Source: Molossus alvarezi (lineage: Eukaryota > Chordata > Mammalia > Chiroptera > Molossidae). From it: a stretch of DNA of 64,000 bases. Made by a program: the position numbers and the translations under genes. How positions within the stretch are numbered: position 1 is the stretch's first letter; each line of letters begins with the position of its first letter. The stretch is from the NCBI GenBank assembly GCA_037176705.1, contig CM073895.1, positions 103,924,551 to 103,988,550 of the forward strand. The letters run 5' to 3'. Below the pieces are notes generated by a model. The model did no database searches, had not been told where the DNA came from, and saw only the letters and a program-made list of their open reading frames with translations. Shown here one piece after another: positions 41,963-53,487 of the stretch.

Positions 41963-43079
41963 CTCTGCTCTCAGTATTAAGCCTCGTCCTGCCCTGCCTA
42001 GGTGGGGTCCCTAGGCTGTGTCGGCTCAGAAAGACATAAAGGGCCTGTGCTGACGGAGCCCAGCAGGCCCCGCGCACACGGACCCTGACCAGCCTGTCGG
42101 CCCTTCTGCAACATGCCGGGTAATGTAGCCAATGGGCTTAGGGTGTCACCGAGTCTGACAGCTGTAACAAAGGAGGTGTCATACAGAAGAGATGAAAGAG
42201 CCGAGCTGTTTACTTGAGGATTAGAGCCCTAAGAAATGTCTCTGACTCTGCGGGCTGTGCTTCTGAGAGTCTTGTTTCTGACAGTACTCAGGCTTTCCAG
42301 GTGAGAATGCCCCGCGGCACGTCCCCAGGCTCTCCAGGCAGGAGCGCTCCCTGCCACCCAGCAGGTGCTCTGCAGGCCTCCACGGGAAGGGCACCCAGAA
42401 AGAAGTCAGGAGACCAGGGTCCTAGCCCAGCCTATGGGTGACTGACTGAGAACCTGGGAAACGAGTTTTATTTCTCCGGGTTCCGGATGCTTCCTCTGGT
42501 GTCATCCGGGATAGTGGCTGCTTGTCACATCGGCCACACTGAAAACTCCATTTCTGCCTCGTGCTAGCCACGCTCCCTCTGCTCCGCAGCTGCGTGCGGC
42601 AGTGACCGGCCCTTGGAAATGGCAGAAACAGCACCTCTCTGTTTTGCAGGAAGGTCTACCGTGCAGTGCTGCGTGTGACCGAGTCAGATAATCCCAAAGC
42701 CCGTTCAGCGCAAAGGCTGCATGTGTTTGTTTCTGATACATGAGCAGTCACTGCGCATGTCCGTGAGACTCTGCAGATAGCTGATCTCTGCTAGTGACAG
42801 GGTACAGAGCTGGTGACTTAGCCAGTAAACTCAACCTGTGGCCAAGAACAGTTACTGGAGAGACATCCAGCCAGAATTAGTGATGTAGCGTTTGAAGATG
42901 AACATTCTGCTCTGTGAATCCTATTGGCCCATCAAGGAAGTAAACATTGGACCTTATCATTGGAGGGTAAGAGTAAGAATAATACTGTTGCAACTTCAAG
43001 AACCCTGAGAGTCCAGCCCTGGCCTCGTGAAAACATTGGAGGGTGCTATCCCAGCCTCTACCTCGGGGCTTGCCCGCGC
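41963..43079. other. Single-copy DNA, no gene supported
   Basis: Short frames (for example 42214-42441 + and 42502-42741 -) have no motif. No repeat recognised. Confidence 0.35.
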
Positions 43080-43215
43080 CAGGCGCCGTCCTCGTCCTGA
43101 GCCTGTTGGCAAAGCTGCGAAGTGGGCGCCAGGATCGCCCCGTTTTACAGAGGCGGGAGCAGAGGTCCAAAGAGGTTCAGCAGTGCCCACTGTCACGCGG
43201 CAGGCAGTGCAGGCA
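43080..43215 (-). mobile_element. MIR relic, antisense
   Basis: 'caggatcgccccgttttaca', 'gaggcgggagcagaggtcca', 'aagaggttcagcagtgccca' and 'ctgtcacgcggcaggcagtg' follow the MIR order (ccattttacagatgaggaaact...ggtcacacagc). CpG-rich because of substitutions. Confidence 0.55.
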
Positions 43216-43389
43216 GGAGCTGGGGGTAGGATCACCAGACCACATACAGCACTGAAATTCCTTGTTTACAGGGCATCCTGTATTTTTATCTGCGAATCAG
43301 GCAACCCTGGCCGAGACACATGTCCAGGCATCCTGGCTCCAGTCTGTCCGCTTTATGCCTCCAGTTGCTGCCCCTTAAAGAGGAAGGTA

Positions 43390-43604
43390 GCCCGGCCGAT
43401 GTGGCTCAGTGGCTGAATGTTGACCCATGCACCATGAGGTTGCCGGTTTGATTTTCAGTCAGGGCACGTGCCCAGGTTGTGGACTTATGCAGGAGGCCCA
43501 GTGGGGGGCATGCAGGAGGCAGCCGATCGATGTTCTCGTTCATCGATGTTTCTATCTCTCTCCTTCTCCCTTCCTCTCTCTCTAAAATCAAAGAAAAAAT
43601 AAAG
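43390..43604 (+). mobile_element. Ves-type SINE (type A)
   Basis: Sense copy from 'gcccggccgatgtggctcag' to an A tail after 'cctctctctctaaaatcaaa'. Perfect 12-bp TSD 'aagaggaaggta' at 43378-43389 and 43605-43616. Confidence 0.97.
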
Positions 43605-43616
43605 AAGAGGAAGGTA

Positions 43617-45194
43617 ATTTGGATGGTCTGTGCAAAGACAAAGGAAGCACCCCCCTGGAACTATGCATCCCCCCTCCTCAATGCCACCCTCAAGTCCTCA
43701 TCCTCAGATCATATGAACGTCAACCAGAGCGTGAAGAACCCGGAACGACACATTTTACACATGCTGACCGATGACATACGCCCACTGGTAGGCCCCAGCT
43801 TTTCTGTCCTCTGCTCTTAGACTCACCCCAGGGTCGCAGCCTCCCTCCCCCACCTGGGAAGCCCTGTCACTGAACACACAGCCAGGCTGCTGCAGGAGCA
43901 CACCTGGGACTTATGTACAAATAGCTGCGGGAGCCAACTCTAGATCTGCTCCGATGGAATCCCCGCTGCGGGGAGGAAGGGAAGGCATCTATGTTTGTAA
44001 TAAGCTCCCCAGGATTGAGGACAGTTCACAGGTGCTGCCCAGAGCCCGTGCCAGCTCCAGGAACTTCGCTTTCCTCTTAAGGGCCTGCCCTCCGAGGCCT
44101 TCCCCCTGCCCAACTCCCAGAAACCACTGCCTGCCCGTTACCCAGCGTCCTTCCTGGTCTCTCCACCTTGCCTGTTTCCTCCATTCATCTCTTGATATTT
44201 TTCCTACCCCAGAGCTGGATCCTCCAGGGAGCTTTGTGGACAAAACCTCAGAGAAGAACCTTCACTGTATAGATTTTAAAGAAAAGCTTCAAAGGATGAA
44301 GTACCCCTCCAAAGACAGAGAGAGCCTGGAGGATCTGTCTGCAGAGCCTGGCCCCCGAGGCCAGAAAGTGTGCGCAGAAGTTGCCTTGTATTCACAGGGG
44401 CAAAGGCTAGAACTGCTCACAAACAAAAGCTGCTCCGCGCACTTCACCCTCTCCAGGGAAGGTTTCGACAGTGGGAGACCTGCAGTGAGGGGAACCACCT
44501 GGCCACAGCTGGAAAGTTCTGGAGTCTGAACTGGGAGATGAGCAGGGCCGTCCACCGTTGATTAACTGTGGTCTTTGCAGAAACTGAGACTCCATTTCCA
44601 ACAGCCTGCAGACAGGGGACTGGTGGTGGGCTGTGGGCGAGGAGGCGCCATCCTGCCTTCAGATGCCCGGGAGCCGCCGTGCATTCAGTTCCGTCGGAGT
44701 TGGCGAGAGCTGTCTGGCATTCGGTCCGCGCACATGCAGGCGTCACACCGAGTGCGAAGGGAGCCTGTGCGGGCTCCCCAGGGAGACAGGACAGTGACGG
44801 GAGGCAGTCAGGGTGCATGTGCCCTTGTGTCCAAACAGTGAGGAGCAGCTCGAACATGGACACGCCTGCAAACACGGCCCCAGGCGCCCTCAGTGCTCCC
44901 ACAAGGTGGCCGTGGGGACCTGCTCTGTGGTGAACGCAGGGCTGGTGCTGAAGGAGCAGCCGGAGCAAGTCGGTGGCCCCTGCCCTCAGGGACCTGACCT
45001 CGAGGCTGTTCCTGGACGTGAGAGGTCGGGGGCCTTTGGGTCACGGGCGTTTCTGCTGCACGCAGTTAAGTGAGAAGACTTTCAGGCTCAGGGGCGGAGG
45101 GGTCTCTGTGGTCTGCGTTATACCAGCAGTGACTTTAAACGAAAGGGGGGCTTGTGTTAGACATCCATGATCACACAGGTTAAAGTGCAGTGCA
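43617..45194. other. Single-copy DNA, no gene supported
   Basis: The longest frame is 43954-44529 (+, 191 codons, MESPLRGGREGIYVCNKLPR start). I recognise no family. Its antisense and other frames are also open, and there is no intron-exon pattern I can defend. 44444-44968 (-) is similar. Left uncalled. Confidence 0.4.
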
Positions 45195-45290
45195 CATGTG
45201 TCATACATGGGCAAGTTACTTAACCTTTCTCTGCTCCCCTTCCTTAACTGGTGAGAGGGAGTTGTGTCTCCTTTGCTAGATGGCCCTGAT
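45195..45290 (+). mobile_element. MIR relic
   Basis: 'tgggcaagttacttaacctt', 'tctctgctccccttccttaa' and 'ctggtgagaggg' fit the MIR centre (gggcaagtcacttaacctctctgagcctc). Confidence 0.55.
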
Positions 45291-45920
45291 GGCTTAATTA
45301 ATAAATTAGATATGACATATTAAACTAACCACCCAGTCGATTCTACCATTTACAAAATATAATCATTCCAACTAATTATTTGGTTTGGAATTCCACAGAG
45401 GAAACACTGGAGGGTGATTTTATCACCAAATTACTCACACGATCGGGTGGGATGGACTGTGGCCAGCAGGGCACACGAAGAAAAGAGGGGCCGAGAGGTG
45501 GGCAGAGAAGGGCAGCAAGGGGGAGGCGCAGGGGGAGGGCGGGGCTGGGGGAGAGCTAGCGGCAGCCCGCACCAGGAAAGCAGTGCAGTAATAGATAATT
45601 ATTTAGATCGTATCTGCTTAAGTCAGTCCCAAATGGCATCAATTACTAGAGAATTAGAAATCCTTAATTATTGGTGTGGAATTTCAAAAGAAGAACCTAG
45701 GAAATATGCAAATAACTGCTTCTGCAGGGTGCCCAGGTGGGGCCGGCCTGCCGGCTGCTGCCTCTCTCACCTGGGGGGCGGCCGCGGAGAGCAGCTGAGA
45801 CAATTACAGGGCTGTGCACAGCTGGGGAGCCAGGAGCATCCAGGGGAAGCTAAGCTGCGCCCGAAGCTACATTTGAATAGTTGTCTTATCTGTGGCTTTT
45901 TAACTTAAGAAAAAAAGGAA
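45285..45920. promoter_or_regulatory. Candidate conserved noncoding element, TAATTA-rich
   Basis: Two AT-rich blocks (45285-45385, 45590-45725) in GC-rich surroundings carry repeated homeodomain-type cores: 'cttaattaat' 45293, 'actaattatt' 45370, 'gataattatt' 45593, 'atcaattact' 45638, 'cttaattatt' 45663, 'acaattacag' 45802. There is also an octamer-like 'tatgcaaat' near 45707, E-boxes 'cagctg' near 45796 and 45822, and 'cttatctg' near 45886. This is the look of a developmental enhancer, by inference only. A 164-codon frame (45414-45908) crosses it and is not a gene. Confidence 0.35.
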
Positions 45921-46069
45921 AGAAAAAAGGAAAAGCACACCATGATATATGAACGAGGTTGGAGGCTGTTATTAATTGAACCCATATTCTCTCTCTTGAC
46001 TTGGCCCCACTTCACAAAACAGAAAATTAGATTTATGGGTGGAAGGGGAAGTATTGCTTATAATAAAGT

Positions 46070-46250
46070 AACACTTGGTGCTATATTAAGTACTTATATA
46101 GTTAATATAGTCCTCAGTAACTACCCTATGATGTAACTATTATTATGCCCATTTTCCAGATGAGGAGACTGACGCATCAAGGTCAAACAACTTGCTCAAG
46201 AACCAGGGCTGAGCGGTGGAGCTGGGAAACCGATGGAGCAGTCGTTCCGA
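46070..46250 (-). mobile_element. MIR SINE, antisense
   Basis: 'attaagtacttatatagtta', 'attattatgcccattttcca', 'gatgaggagactgacgcatc' and 'aaggtcaaacaacttgctca' then 'gctgggaaaccg' keep MIR order. Confidence 0.75.
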
Positions 46251-47084
46251 GTTCGTTGCTAAGCACAAGGCCATGCCCGCTCTCTTCAGTGCCTGGGCAG
46301 CTCTGGGACCCTGTGCACTGGGCAGGGCAGGGACCCGACCGAGGCCGGGCGGGGCAGGGAGAACTGTGTCTTCCTGGGGCGGCTCACACAGAGCAGCACC
46401 CCGGGGCGAACACGGGGCGAACGCGGGGTGTCTCCGCGGCCTGACTGGCGCTGAGAGCCCCCTCCCATTCCAGCCTGCCCTCCAGCCTCTCTGTGTGACT
46501 TCCCTCTGCTCCAAGGGCGCGATGGCCCTCACACAGCTCCCCTAAGGAGTCCTAAAGTGACAATGTGTGCCCATTCGGGATGATGCCTAAAAGGTGCCAA
46601 GTGATCAGAATTCCTTCCTCTGACTCCCCCAAAATAATCCCAGGAAGACTCTGCTCAGGGCCAAGAGGTCCTCTAGGTGGTTCAGGTGCGGCAGAGGTTT
46701 CTTGTGTTCGCCTCAAATCCCTGCCAGTGGGTTGTGTCTGGAATGACCAGTGGAACTCTCACCGAGCATCCGAAGGTCATCTCTGATAGAGGGGCACAGA
46801 CCTGTCGCCAAAGAAGGCGCCTTTCTACCCCTGGTTAGACCCCAGGGGAAGCGGTGGACGCTGAGCAGGCCGAGCCGAGGTTCCTCGGGGCCTGGTCTCA
46901 CCTTCCACAGCTCTCCCCTCCCTGAGCTAGCCCCGTGCTGTTGCCTGATTTTGTGTTCCGTGTGTGCGTGTGGGGGGGGTGAATGGTGTGTGTGGGTGAA
47001 TGGTGTGTGTGGGTGAATGGTGTGTGTGTATTTTGCCGACATGCAGCACGGTGGGCAGTGACCTGGACCACGCGCCAGGAGAAC
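46251..47084. other. GC-rich single-copy DNA, no gene supported
   Basis: CpGs cluster at 46320-46440. Frames on both strands (46143-46532 -, 46216-46545 +, 46713-47228 -) contradict each other. Ends with the small tandem array at 46977. Confidence 0.35.
46977..47031. repeat. 17-bp x 3 tandem repeat
   Basis: 'ggtgaatggtgtgtgtg' three times, then a short (GT)n end. It gives threonine-histidine-proline runs in antisense frames. Confidence 0.92.
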
Positions 47085-47160
47085 GGAGCAGTCTGACCCG
47101 CTCCCGTGAGCTGTGTGGCTTTGGGCCAGCTTTCCTCTCTGGGCCCCGCCGTGCTGGGTA
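47085..47160 (+). mobile_element. MIR relic (weak)
   Basis: 'gagctgtgtggctttgggcc' followed by 'agctttcctctctgggcccc' resembles MIR (agctgtgtgaccttgggcaa...cctctctgggcctc). Confidence 0.4.
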
Positions 47161-49630
47161 CCAGGCACAGGAGTGGGAGAAGATGCTCTGGCCCGCGGTT
47201 CAGGATCTCCGGGGGAAGCGAGGACCACACCTTAGCAGCCCCTGATAGAAAGCTCCTCGGGATCCCTCGCCACCCTGGCCACCCATGAAAGCTGCCTCCC
47301 TGCTGATATTTCAACACTGTCTCCTCACACCCCCTCCTTGCTGTGGGGACCGAAGCCACAATCAAGTAGGCATGTCCAAACCGCGGTTCTCACAGCCCGA
47401 AACAGGCTGTTCCAGAGGTGAGCCCGTCCTGACCAGACTCCCGGCCCAGCGTGCTTGTCTGCAGACGGCATTGTTCCTCCAGGCCCAGCACAAGACTCTG
47501 TTTCGAAACAGCCGAGCAGATCGCAATCTTCCCGGCCCGCCCCGTCCGCGGGCGCTGCCCGCAGCACCTCGCTCACCCGGAGACTTGACTCACCGTCTGG
47601 GCGGGAGCCTGCGCCCTGAGACTCGGGAGCAGTGGCTGCGGCGGGTGCGGGGCTGCACACGCCTCCTCTGGGGGGGCAGTGAGGCCATCTGTTCATTGTT
47701 TTCCTACTGAAGTGCCGGCTGGCAGCGCCGCCTCTGGGTAGAGCCTTGCTGGCGCTCCTGCCTCTGCAGCCTGGCAGCCGGCGGCACATCACATCCCTGG
47801 AGCGCGAACCCCGGCGCTCTGCCCGTGGGCCTCGGGGAGGAGCGTCACCGTTGGGGGACAGCACAGAGGCCGTCCCAGGCAGGCTCTGCAATTCCCTTGG
47901 TCTGAAGATGATCAAGGCGTTTTCCCGCTCAAACAGGGACAGGTAGACCTTCGTTTACATACACGCTGCTGTGGAATAGTTTGCACTTTGCCAACAGCCG
48001 ACTTTCACTGACAGCCTAAGTTCCCTTAATTACGGGCTTTAATCAGGATGAAAATAAATGGGGGGGGGTAGCGCACACCCCACTCAGGGCTCCCTGGACC
48101 TTCTCTCTGAGCCGTGGCCTAGACTTCCTTCAAGTCCCAGTGTAGCTTCCGAGTGGCCGATCAAACCCCCTGACCCCCAGGCCTCTGAGCATCTGCATGG
48201 AGCTGCCCACATCCGGCCCCGATCACGCAGGGTTGCCTGTGTCCATGAACTCCTGGTCTGTGACTGCCATCTCCCTAGGAGTCTCCAGGCTAGGAGGGTT
48301 ACCTTTCATTTCTCTGGGGGCCTGTGTCCCACTGTTTTAGCGTTGGGGCTTGGTGAATGCTTGCGTGATTGAGGAAGATGATACGTTGTCAACAGAGAAA
48401 GGAAGCCAGAGAGGGATCAGGAGCAGGCGCTCTGATGGCGTGGAGAGGCAGTGTGCTCACAGGCTGTCCGAGCCTTCTCGTCCTCCTGCCCCTCTGGGGC
48501 ACACGGCCTGCTCTGCCAGTGGACCGAGGAGCAGGGCCAGAGGCACGTCCCATCCGAGGAGTCACTGGGAGTTCCGTGAACTTTCTCTGTCCTCGGCCAC
48601 TGACCCCCTAGATGTGGCAGCAGTACAGCATGGCGGCATCTCCATCACCTGGGGTCTCCAAGTGGCCGCGTGGAGCAGAGCCCCGATGTGGCAGTCGGGT
48701 GGGGTAACCAGGAACAAACTTTCTGTACGTGCCCTGTGGTGTGGGGTTGGTTCCTGCAGCAGAGCGGACATGACCTCCAGGACCGCTCGTCGACTGAAGT
48801 GCTCTTCAGAAATAAGGCCGGTCTCCACACACTGGGATGGGAACCAGAGAAGACAAAGGAAATAACTTAGTCCGAGAGGTCATGTTGCCTGTAGTCTCTT
48901 AAAATGTGGCCAGAGATATGCATGCATCTCACTCATCCGGGGTGCCGCCCCGCTCCACCTGCCGAATCGCTAGAGGAAGCACCTGGGCACCTGCGTCCCA
49001 CCAGCTTCTGGGCAGCGCTGTGCACAGGTCAGCTCGGGAGACTCGGACTGTCGCTTGGAGCGAGACCACCTCCGATCAGTGCTTCAGACCCGGGCTGCAC
49101 TCGCAATCCCCCGGGAAACGTTTCAAACACGACCTGCCTGGAGAAGGGCCGAGGGTTGATCTATGGGTGTTGTTGCTGCTGTTGTTGTTTAAAGTTCTCT
49201 CTGGAGATTTTAATATGAATCATTAGCCTGAATTAATGTTTAAATGCACTTTCAGTGTGTATTTCAGAGGGTTCAACAAGAAGGAATTGTTCTGAGGTTG
49301 ATATGGGCAGAACAGCACGGTGCCCAGACTTAATCGTGTATGACTGTCAACAACATGATTCCCGGTCCTCTGGGCCGGCCACCCCGATGCCACCAGCGGG
49401 GTGCCCCCAGCAGTGCCGCCCGTGCCCCGGATGAAGGCCGTTCTCTGGCATCCGAAACATCACCTTCACCGTATGCTTCCTTCATGTGTCCAGCTTCCAC
49501 GAAGTGAGATCTATTGTCACCCGTTTTGCTTAGACTGTTTCCCTCATCTGTAAAGCAGGCCTGACAGCAGTTCCTGCCTTACAGGGTTGTCGTGAGACTC
49601 TGCAGAAGCAGGTGACACACACATCCACTA
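47161..49630. other. Single-copy DNA, no gene supported
   Basis: 47325-47915 has a 196-codon antisense frame and 48350-48865 a 171-codon sense frame, both without recognisable motif. CpG-rich around 47500-47660. 47940-48060 ('cttaattacgggctttaatc') and 49190-49260 are AT-rich islands that look like short noncoding conserved blocks. No repeat recognised. Confidence 0.35.
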
Positions 49631-49790
49631 GGGAGTTGGTGTACACACTGGGGAGTCGGTGTACACACCTGGGAGTCGGTGTACACACCTGGGAGTTGGT
49701 GTGCATATCTGGGAGTCGGTGTACACAGACGGGAGTCGGTGTGCATACCTGAGAGTCGGTGTACACACCCGGGAGTCAGTGTACACAGTT
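49631..49790. repeat. 20-bp x 8 minisatellite
   Basis: Exactly eight 20-bp units of the form 'gggagtcggtgtacacacct', no indels, with substitutions in several units. Core 'gtgtacac' or 'gtgtgcat'. Confidence 0.97.
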
Positions 49791-50095
49791 TTCAGTGTCA
49801 CACAGGTGAGTTACTTCCTTGAAGAAGAGCTGCTGTCAGGAACCTGAGACTTCCTGGAAAGTAAAGAAGTGCCCGTGACAGGATGTGAGCAAACGTCTGT
49901 TTTTAAAGTTCCAGTGATGACAGACTCGTGTTCGGTCAGCACCAGCGTTTTAGAATCAGCCTTCCAACAGAACCACCAGAACCAGGAGAGCTTCATGGGA
50001 ACACACCCACTAAGTATCGGCATCTTGATGGGACTGGAAATTGGTGATTGGACATATTTGACCCTTAGCAAAGCATTCGGCAAATTGTCTTTTTT
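49791..50095. other. Single-copy DNA, no gene seen
   Basis: A 90-codon frame at 49869-50141 runs into the next SINE and is chance. No repeat recognised. Confidence 0.35.
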
Positions 50096-50345
50096 TTTTA
50101 AATCCTCACCCCAGGATATTTTTCTATTTATGTTCAGATAGATAGAGTGTATGTGGGGGGGGGGGGGAAGAGGGAAAGAGAGAGAAACATCCATGTGAGA
50201 GAGACACATCAACTGGTTGCCTCCCGCATGACCCAGACCATGGCCGGGGACGAACTGAAACTGGGGTATGTATCCTTGACTGGAATCAAACTTGTGACTC
50301 ATTGGTCCAAGGACCAATGCTCTAACCACTGAGCTGGACAGGGCT
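50096..50345 (-). mobile_element. Ves-type SINE (type B)
   Basis: Antisense copy with 'atcctcaccccaggatattt' and head reverse complement 'ccactgagctggacagggct'. A 13-base G run (50155-50167) lies in its tail. TSD 'ggcaaattgtcttttt' (50079-50094) and 'ggcaagttgtcttttt' (50346-50361), one mismatch. Confidence 0.95.
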
Positions 50346-50522
50346 GGCAAGTTGTCTTTTTAAATGAAATTCTTATGAATAAAATAAACAGCAAGTGCTT
50401 TCAGTTTAATTTTCCCAGCACACCCGAGAAACAGTCACCAACGGCTCCACAAGCTTTCCTCGGGGCATCCTGTTGAGAACTGCCTGGGAGCTGTCCTCTC
50501 AGAACCTGCGCAGTGTCCGCCT

Positions 50523-51275
50523 GGGTGTGCACAGAGGAGGGCCAAGTGTGCACAGAGGAGGGCCAGGTGTGCACGGAGGAGGGCCGGGTGTGCACGGAGG
50601 AGGGCTGGGTGTGCGGAGGAGGGCCGGGTGTGCACAGAGGAGGGCCAAGTGTGCACAGAGGAGGGCCCGGTGTGCACGGAGGAGGGCTGGGTGTGCGGAG
50701 GAGGGCCGGGTGTGTGGAGGAGGGCCGGGTGTGCACAGAGGAGGGCCGGGTGTGCGGAGGAGGGCCGGGTGTGCACGGAGGAGGGCCAGGTGTGCACGGA
50801 GGAGGGCCAGGTGTGCACGGAGGAGGGCCGGGTGTGCATGGAGGAGGGCCGGGTATGCACAGAGGAGGGCCCGGGTGTGCACAGACAAGGGTGTGCACAG
50901 ATGGGGGCCCGGTGTGCACAGACGAGGGTGTTCACAGACGAGGGCCCGGTGTGCACAGACGAGGGTGTGCACAGACGAGGGTTGGGTGTGCACAGACGAG
51001 GGTGTGCACAGACGAGGGCCCGGTGTGCACAGAAGAGGGCTGGGTGTGCACAGACGAGGGTGTGCACAGAGCAGGGCCTGGTGTGCACAGATGAGGGCCC
51101 GGTGTGCACAGACGAGGGCTGGGTGTACACAGACGAGGGCCTGGTGTGCCCAGACGAGGGCCTGGTGTGCACAGACTAGGGCCCGGTGTGCACAGATGAG
51201 GGTGTGCACAGACGAGGGCCCGGTGTGCACAGACGAGGGCTGGGTGTGCACAGACAAGGGTGTGCACAGACGAGG
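50523..51275. repeat. 21-bp minisatellite with two phases
   Basis: About 35 units of a 21-bp type, 'ggtgtgcacagaggagggcc' plus one base. Left part (to about 50880) uses 'gaggagggcc'. Right part uses 'gacgagggcc' and adds shorter 'gtgtgcacagacgaggg' units of about 17-19 bp. Because 21 is a multiple of 3, at least seven frames longer than 100 codons are open on both strands (longest 337 codons). They are not genes. Confidence 0.95.
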
Positions 51276-51664
51276 ACCCAGAGGGAGCAGCTGGTGCACT
51301 TCCCTCTCCGCTCTCCCCGGCCTGTGCTCAGCAGACCAACTTGAACTTAGACAGCAGCAATGGAGCACGAGGCTGAGGCCCTGGTGTTGTCTACATGGAA
51401 TCCTGGGGGATGAGAGGATCTCCTTTTGCTTGATGAACAAGGACACAGATGCAGCTGGGGAGACTTGGCCTAGCACTGTCTCGTAAAATCAGTGTGGACT
51501 TGACAACAAAGGAATGTCCTTGGCAACTGAAACATTAACAAGCCTTAGCCTTTCCGTAACCAGATCACCCTATGTAATGGTCATTGTTCTCGGCACTGGT
51601 GAGACTTCTTTGGGGGCCCCCCTGGATCTCACTGTGGCTGAGCTGCGCCCTCACCTTCAGTAAG
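51276..51664. other. Single-copy DNA, no gene seen
   Basis: No motif or repeat that I recognise. Confidence 0.3.
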
Positions 51665-51960
51665 AGTGACTACTTGGAGAAAGGGTCTTTGCAGATATTA
51701 TTATTAAGTTACGGTGAATTAAGTTAAGTAAGATCCTCCTGGATTTAGGGTCCTAAATTCAAAGACTGTATTTAGAAGAAGGGAGACAGATGGAAGCAGA
51801 GACTGGGGTGATGCAGAGATCGGGGTGATGTGGTGATAAGCCAAGGACCTGTGCAGATAGCCAGGGGCCACCGGTCCCAGAAGAGCCAACGAATGATTTG
51901 CCCCCAGAGCCTTTGCAGGGAGCGTGGCTCTGGGACACCAGGTCTGACTCTGCCTCCAGA
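51665..51960 (+). repeat. Ancient placental repeat, family unassigned
   Basis: 'gagaaagggtctttgcagat', 'gaattaagttaagtaagatc', 'ctcctggatttagggtccta', 'gactggggtgatgcagagat', 'gccagg ggccaccggtccca' and 'cccccagagcctttgcaggg' occur in the order of a common old repeat whose 3' end is also seen at 20655-20815. Confidence 0.6.
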
Positions 51961-53060
51961 GCGGAGGGGCCACTGCTGTGCGCTAGCCCGTTTGTGGGGC
52001 TGGGCTCGCCTCCGGAAAGCAGTTCAGTTACCACGGTGTTTAAGCAAAGGTGTGGTGACCAGAGCAGTGACTGGCCTGGGAAAGAGGACTGAGGTCTTTG
52101 GATATTCGAGAGGCTGCCAGAGAAGGGAGGCGACAAGGACAGGGTTGTGCACTGCTCTGAGTCAGGTCCCACGGCCCCTCGGGGGCCGCAGCGCCGCCAC
52201 CTGCTGCCCCCGCGCTGCCCGCCCAGGAGCCCCGCTGACTGCGCCAGGCCCTCCACAGCACTGGAAGAAGCATGGACGGAGACGCAATCCCTGCCTGCGC
52301 ACAGCTGGGCCTCCGGGGGAGGCCGCCGTTCATGGAAAGCAGAGAGTGGAGCTTGGCTGGCGCTGTGCCTTGCCCCCAGTGGTCCCACGGAGGGCTCTGG
52401 CCTGAGGCGTGTTCACATCAGCGAGAGTGAAGAGCCCCCGCCCCCCCGCCCCGAGAAGAGGAAAGCTGGAATAACAACAGGAATTTGGCGAGAACGCCCA
52501 GACTTCACCTAGACTTACTCTTCTCATTATCTTCGTCTTTAGGACTGCTGCTCAGTGGTCACAACCGATGTTATAGGTTTAAAGACACATACTTTTAAAG
52601 ACACATTTAAAGGAAAAGTATGCAAATATTTCTCTGGGTACGAACCCCTTGAGACGCTTGAGAGGTTGAATCCTGCGGCATTACTCTCCAATTGTTGGAA
52701 ATTTTCTCTGATTCAGAACAAAATACCCAGGAGGGATTGAAATGTCTTTTGATTGCCACTTAGTAAACCCAGACCTACGAGAGACTGTGAGAAACAGAGA
52801 AGGCATTTTCAGTTTTATGAAGGGAATTAGCAGAACAATAGGCTTCTCTTGAAATAGAAAGCTGTATGTCCCTTCTGCTGGAATTCACCTCTTCCTCCTC
52901 GTCCTCAGAGGGAGAGGTACCACCAGTGACGAATGTACAGAGACTTGCAGGGAAGCCGGTGAACCCCAGTGACGAGCCTAGTTACAGAAACAGACATTTC
53001 CATTTTGTTGCGTAGCTGCAGATTGGAACCGCTCCACTGGTAAAGCTCTTTTGTTCTTTT
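51961..53060. other. Single-copy DNA, no gene supported
   Basis: GC-rich to about 52450 with contradictory frames (51759-52388 -, 51830-52405 +). 52500-53050 is AT-richer with 'tatgcaaatattt' near 52620. No repeat recognised. Confidence 0.35.
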
Positions 53061-53074
53061 TGACTTTGCTTTTA

Positions 53075-53123
53075 TTAACCCTCCCCCGAGGATATTTTTC
53101 CATTTATCATCAGATAGAGTGGG

Positions 53124-53169
<46 letters not shown>

Positions 53170-53324
53170 GGATGTGAGAGACACTCCGACTGACTGCCTC
53201 CCACATGACCTGACCAGGGCCTCAATGAACTGCAACCGAGGTACCTGCTTGACCGGAACTGAACCATCCACTCCTTGGTTCCAGGACCGAGGCTCTCACC
53301 GCTGAACCAAACTAGCCAGGGCAT
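53075..53324 (-). mobile_element. Ves-type SINE (type B) with long (GA)n
   Basis: Antisense copy: 'ttaaccctcccccgaggata', a (GA)n run at about 53126-53166, head reverse complement 'cgctgaaccaaactagccag'. TSD 'tgactttgctttta' (53061-53074) and 'tgcctttgctttca' (53325-53338), two mismatches. Confidence 0.93.
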
Positions 53325-53487
53325 TGCCTTTGCTTTCACTCCGATGGACTGCCCCGCCCCCCCTCCCCGGGCTGCTCCCCAGACACTCCTTACTTAGAGC
53401 AGCGCTGTGTGCAGGATGGGCGGACAGTGTATAGAAGAGCAAGTCAGCTCTTCTGGGAGAACACCTAGGAGCCGGGTTACCAAGCAG

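Noticed and set aside
43954..44529. 191-codon sense frame as a possible exon
   Set aside because: No recognisable family, no clear splice sites, antisense also open. Cross-species conservation with coding-type substitutions would be needed.
49631..49790. CRISPR-like regular array
   Set aside because: Units are contiguous with no unique spacers and the genome is mammalian. It is a minisatellite.
50473..51486. 337-codon sense and 325-codon antisense frames
   Set aside because: They read through the 21-bp minisatellite, whose unit is a multiple of 3. All frames look like repeats of 7 residues.
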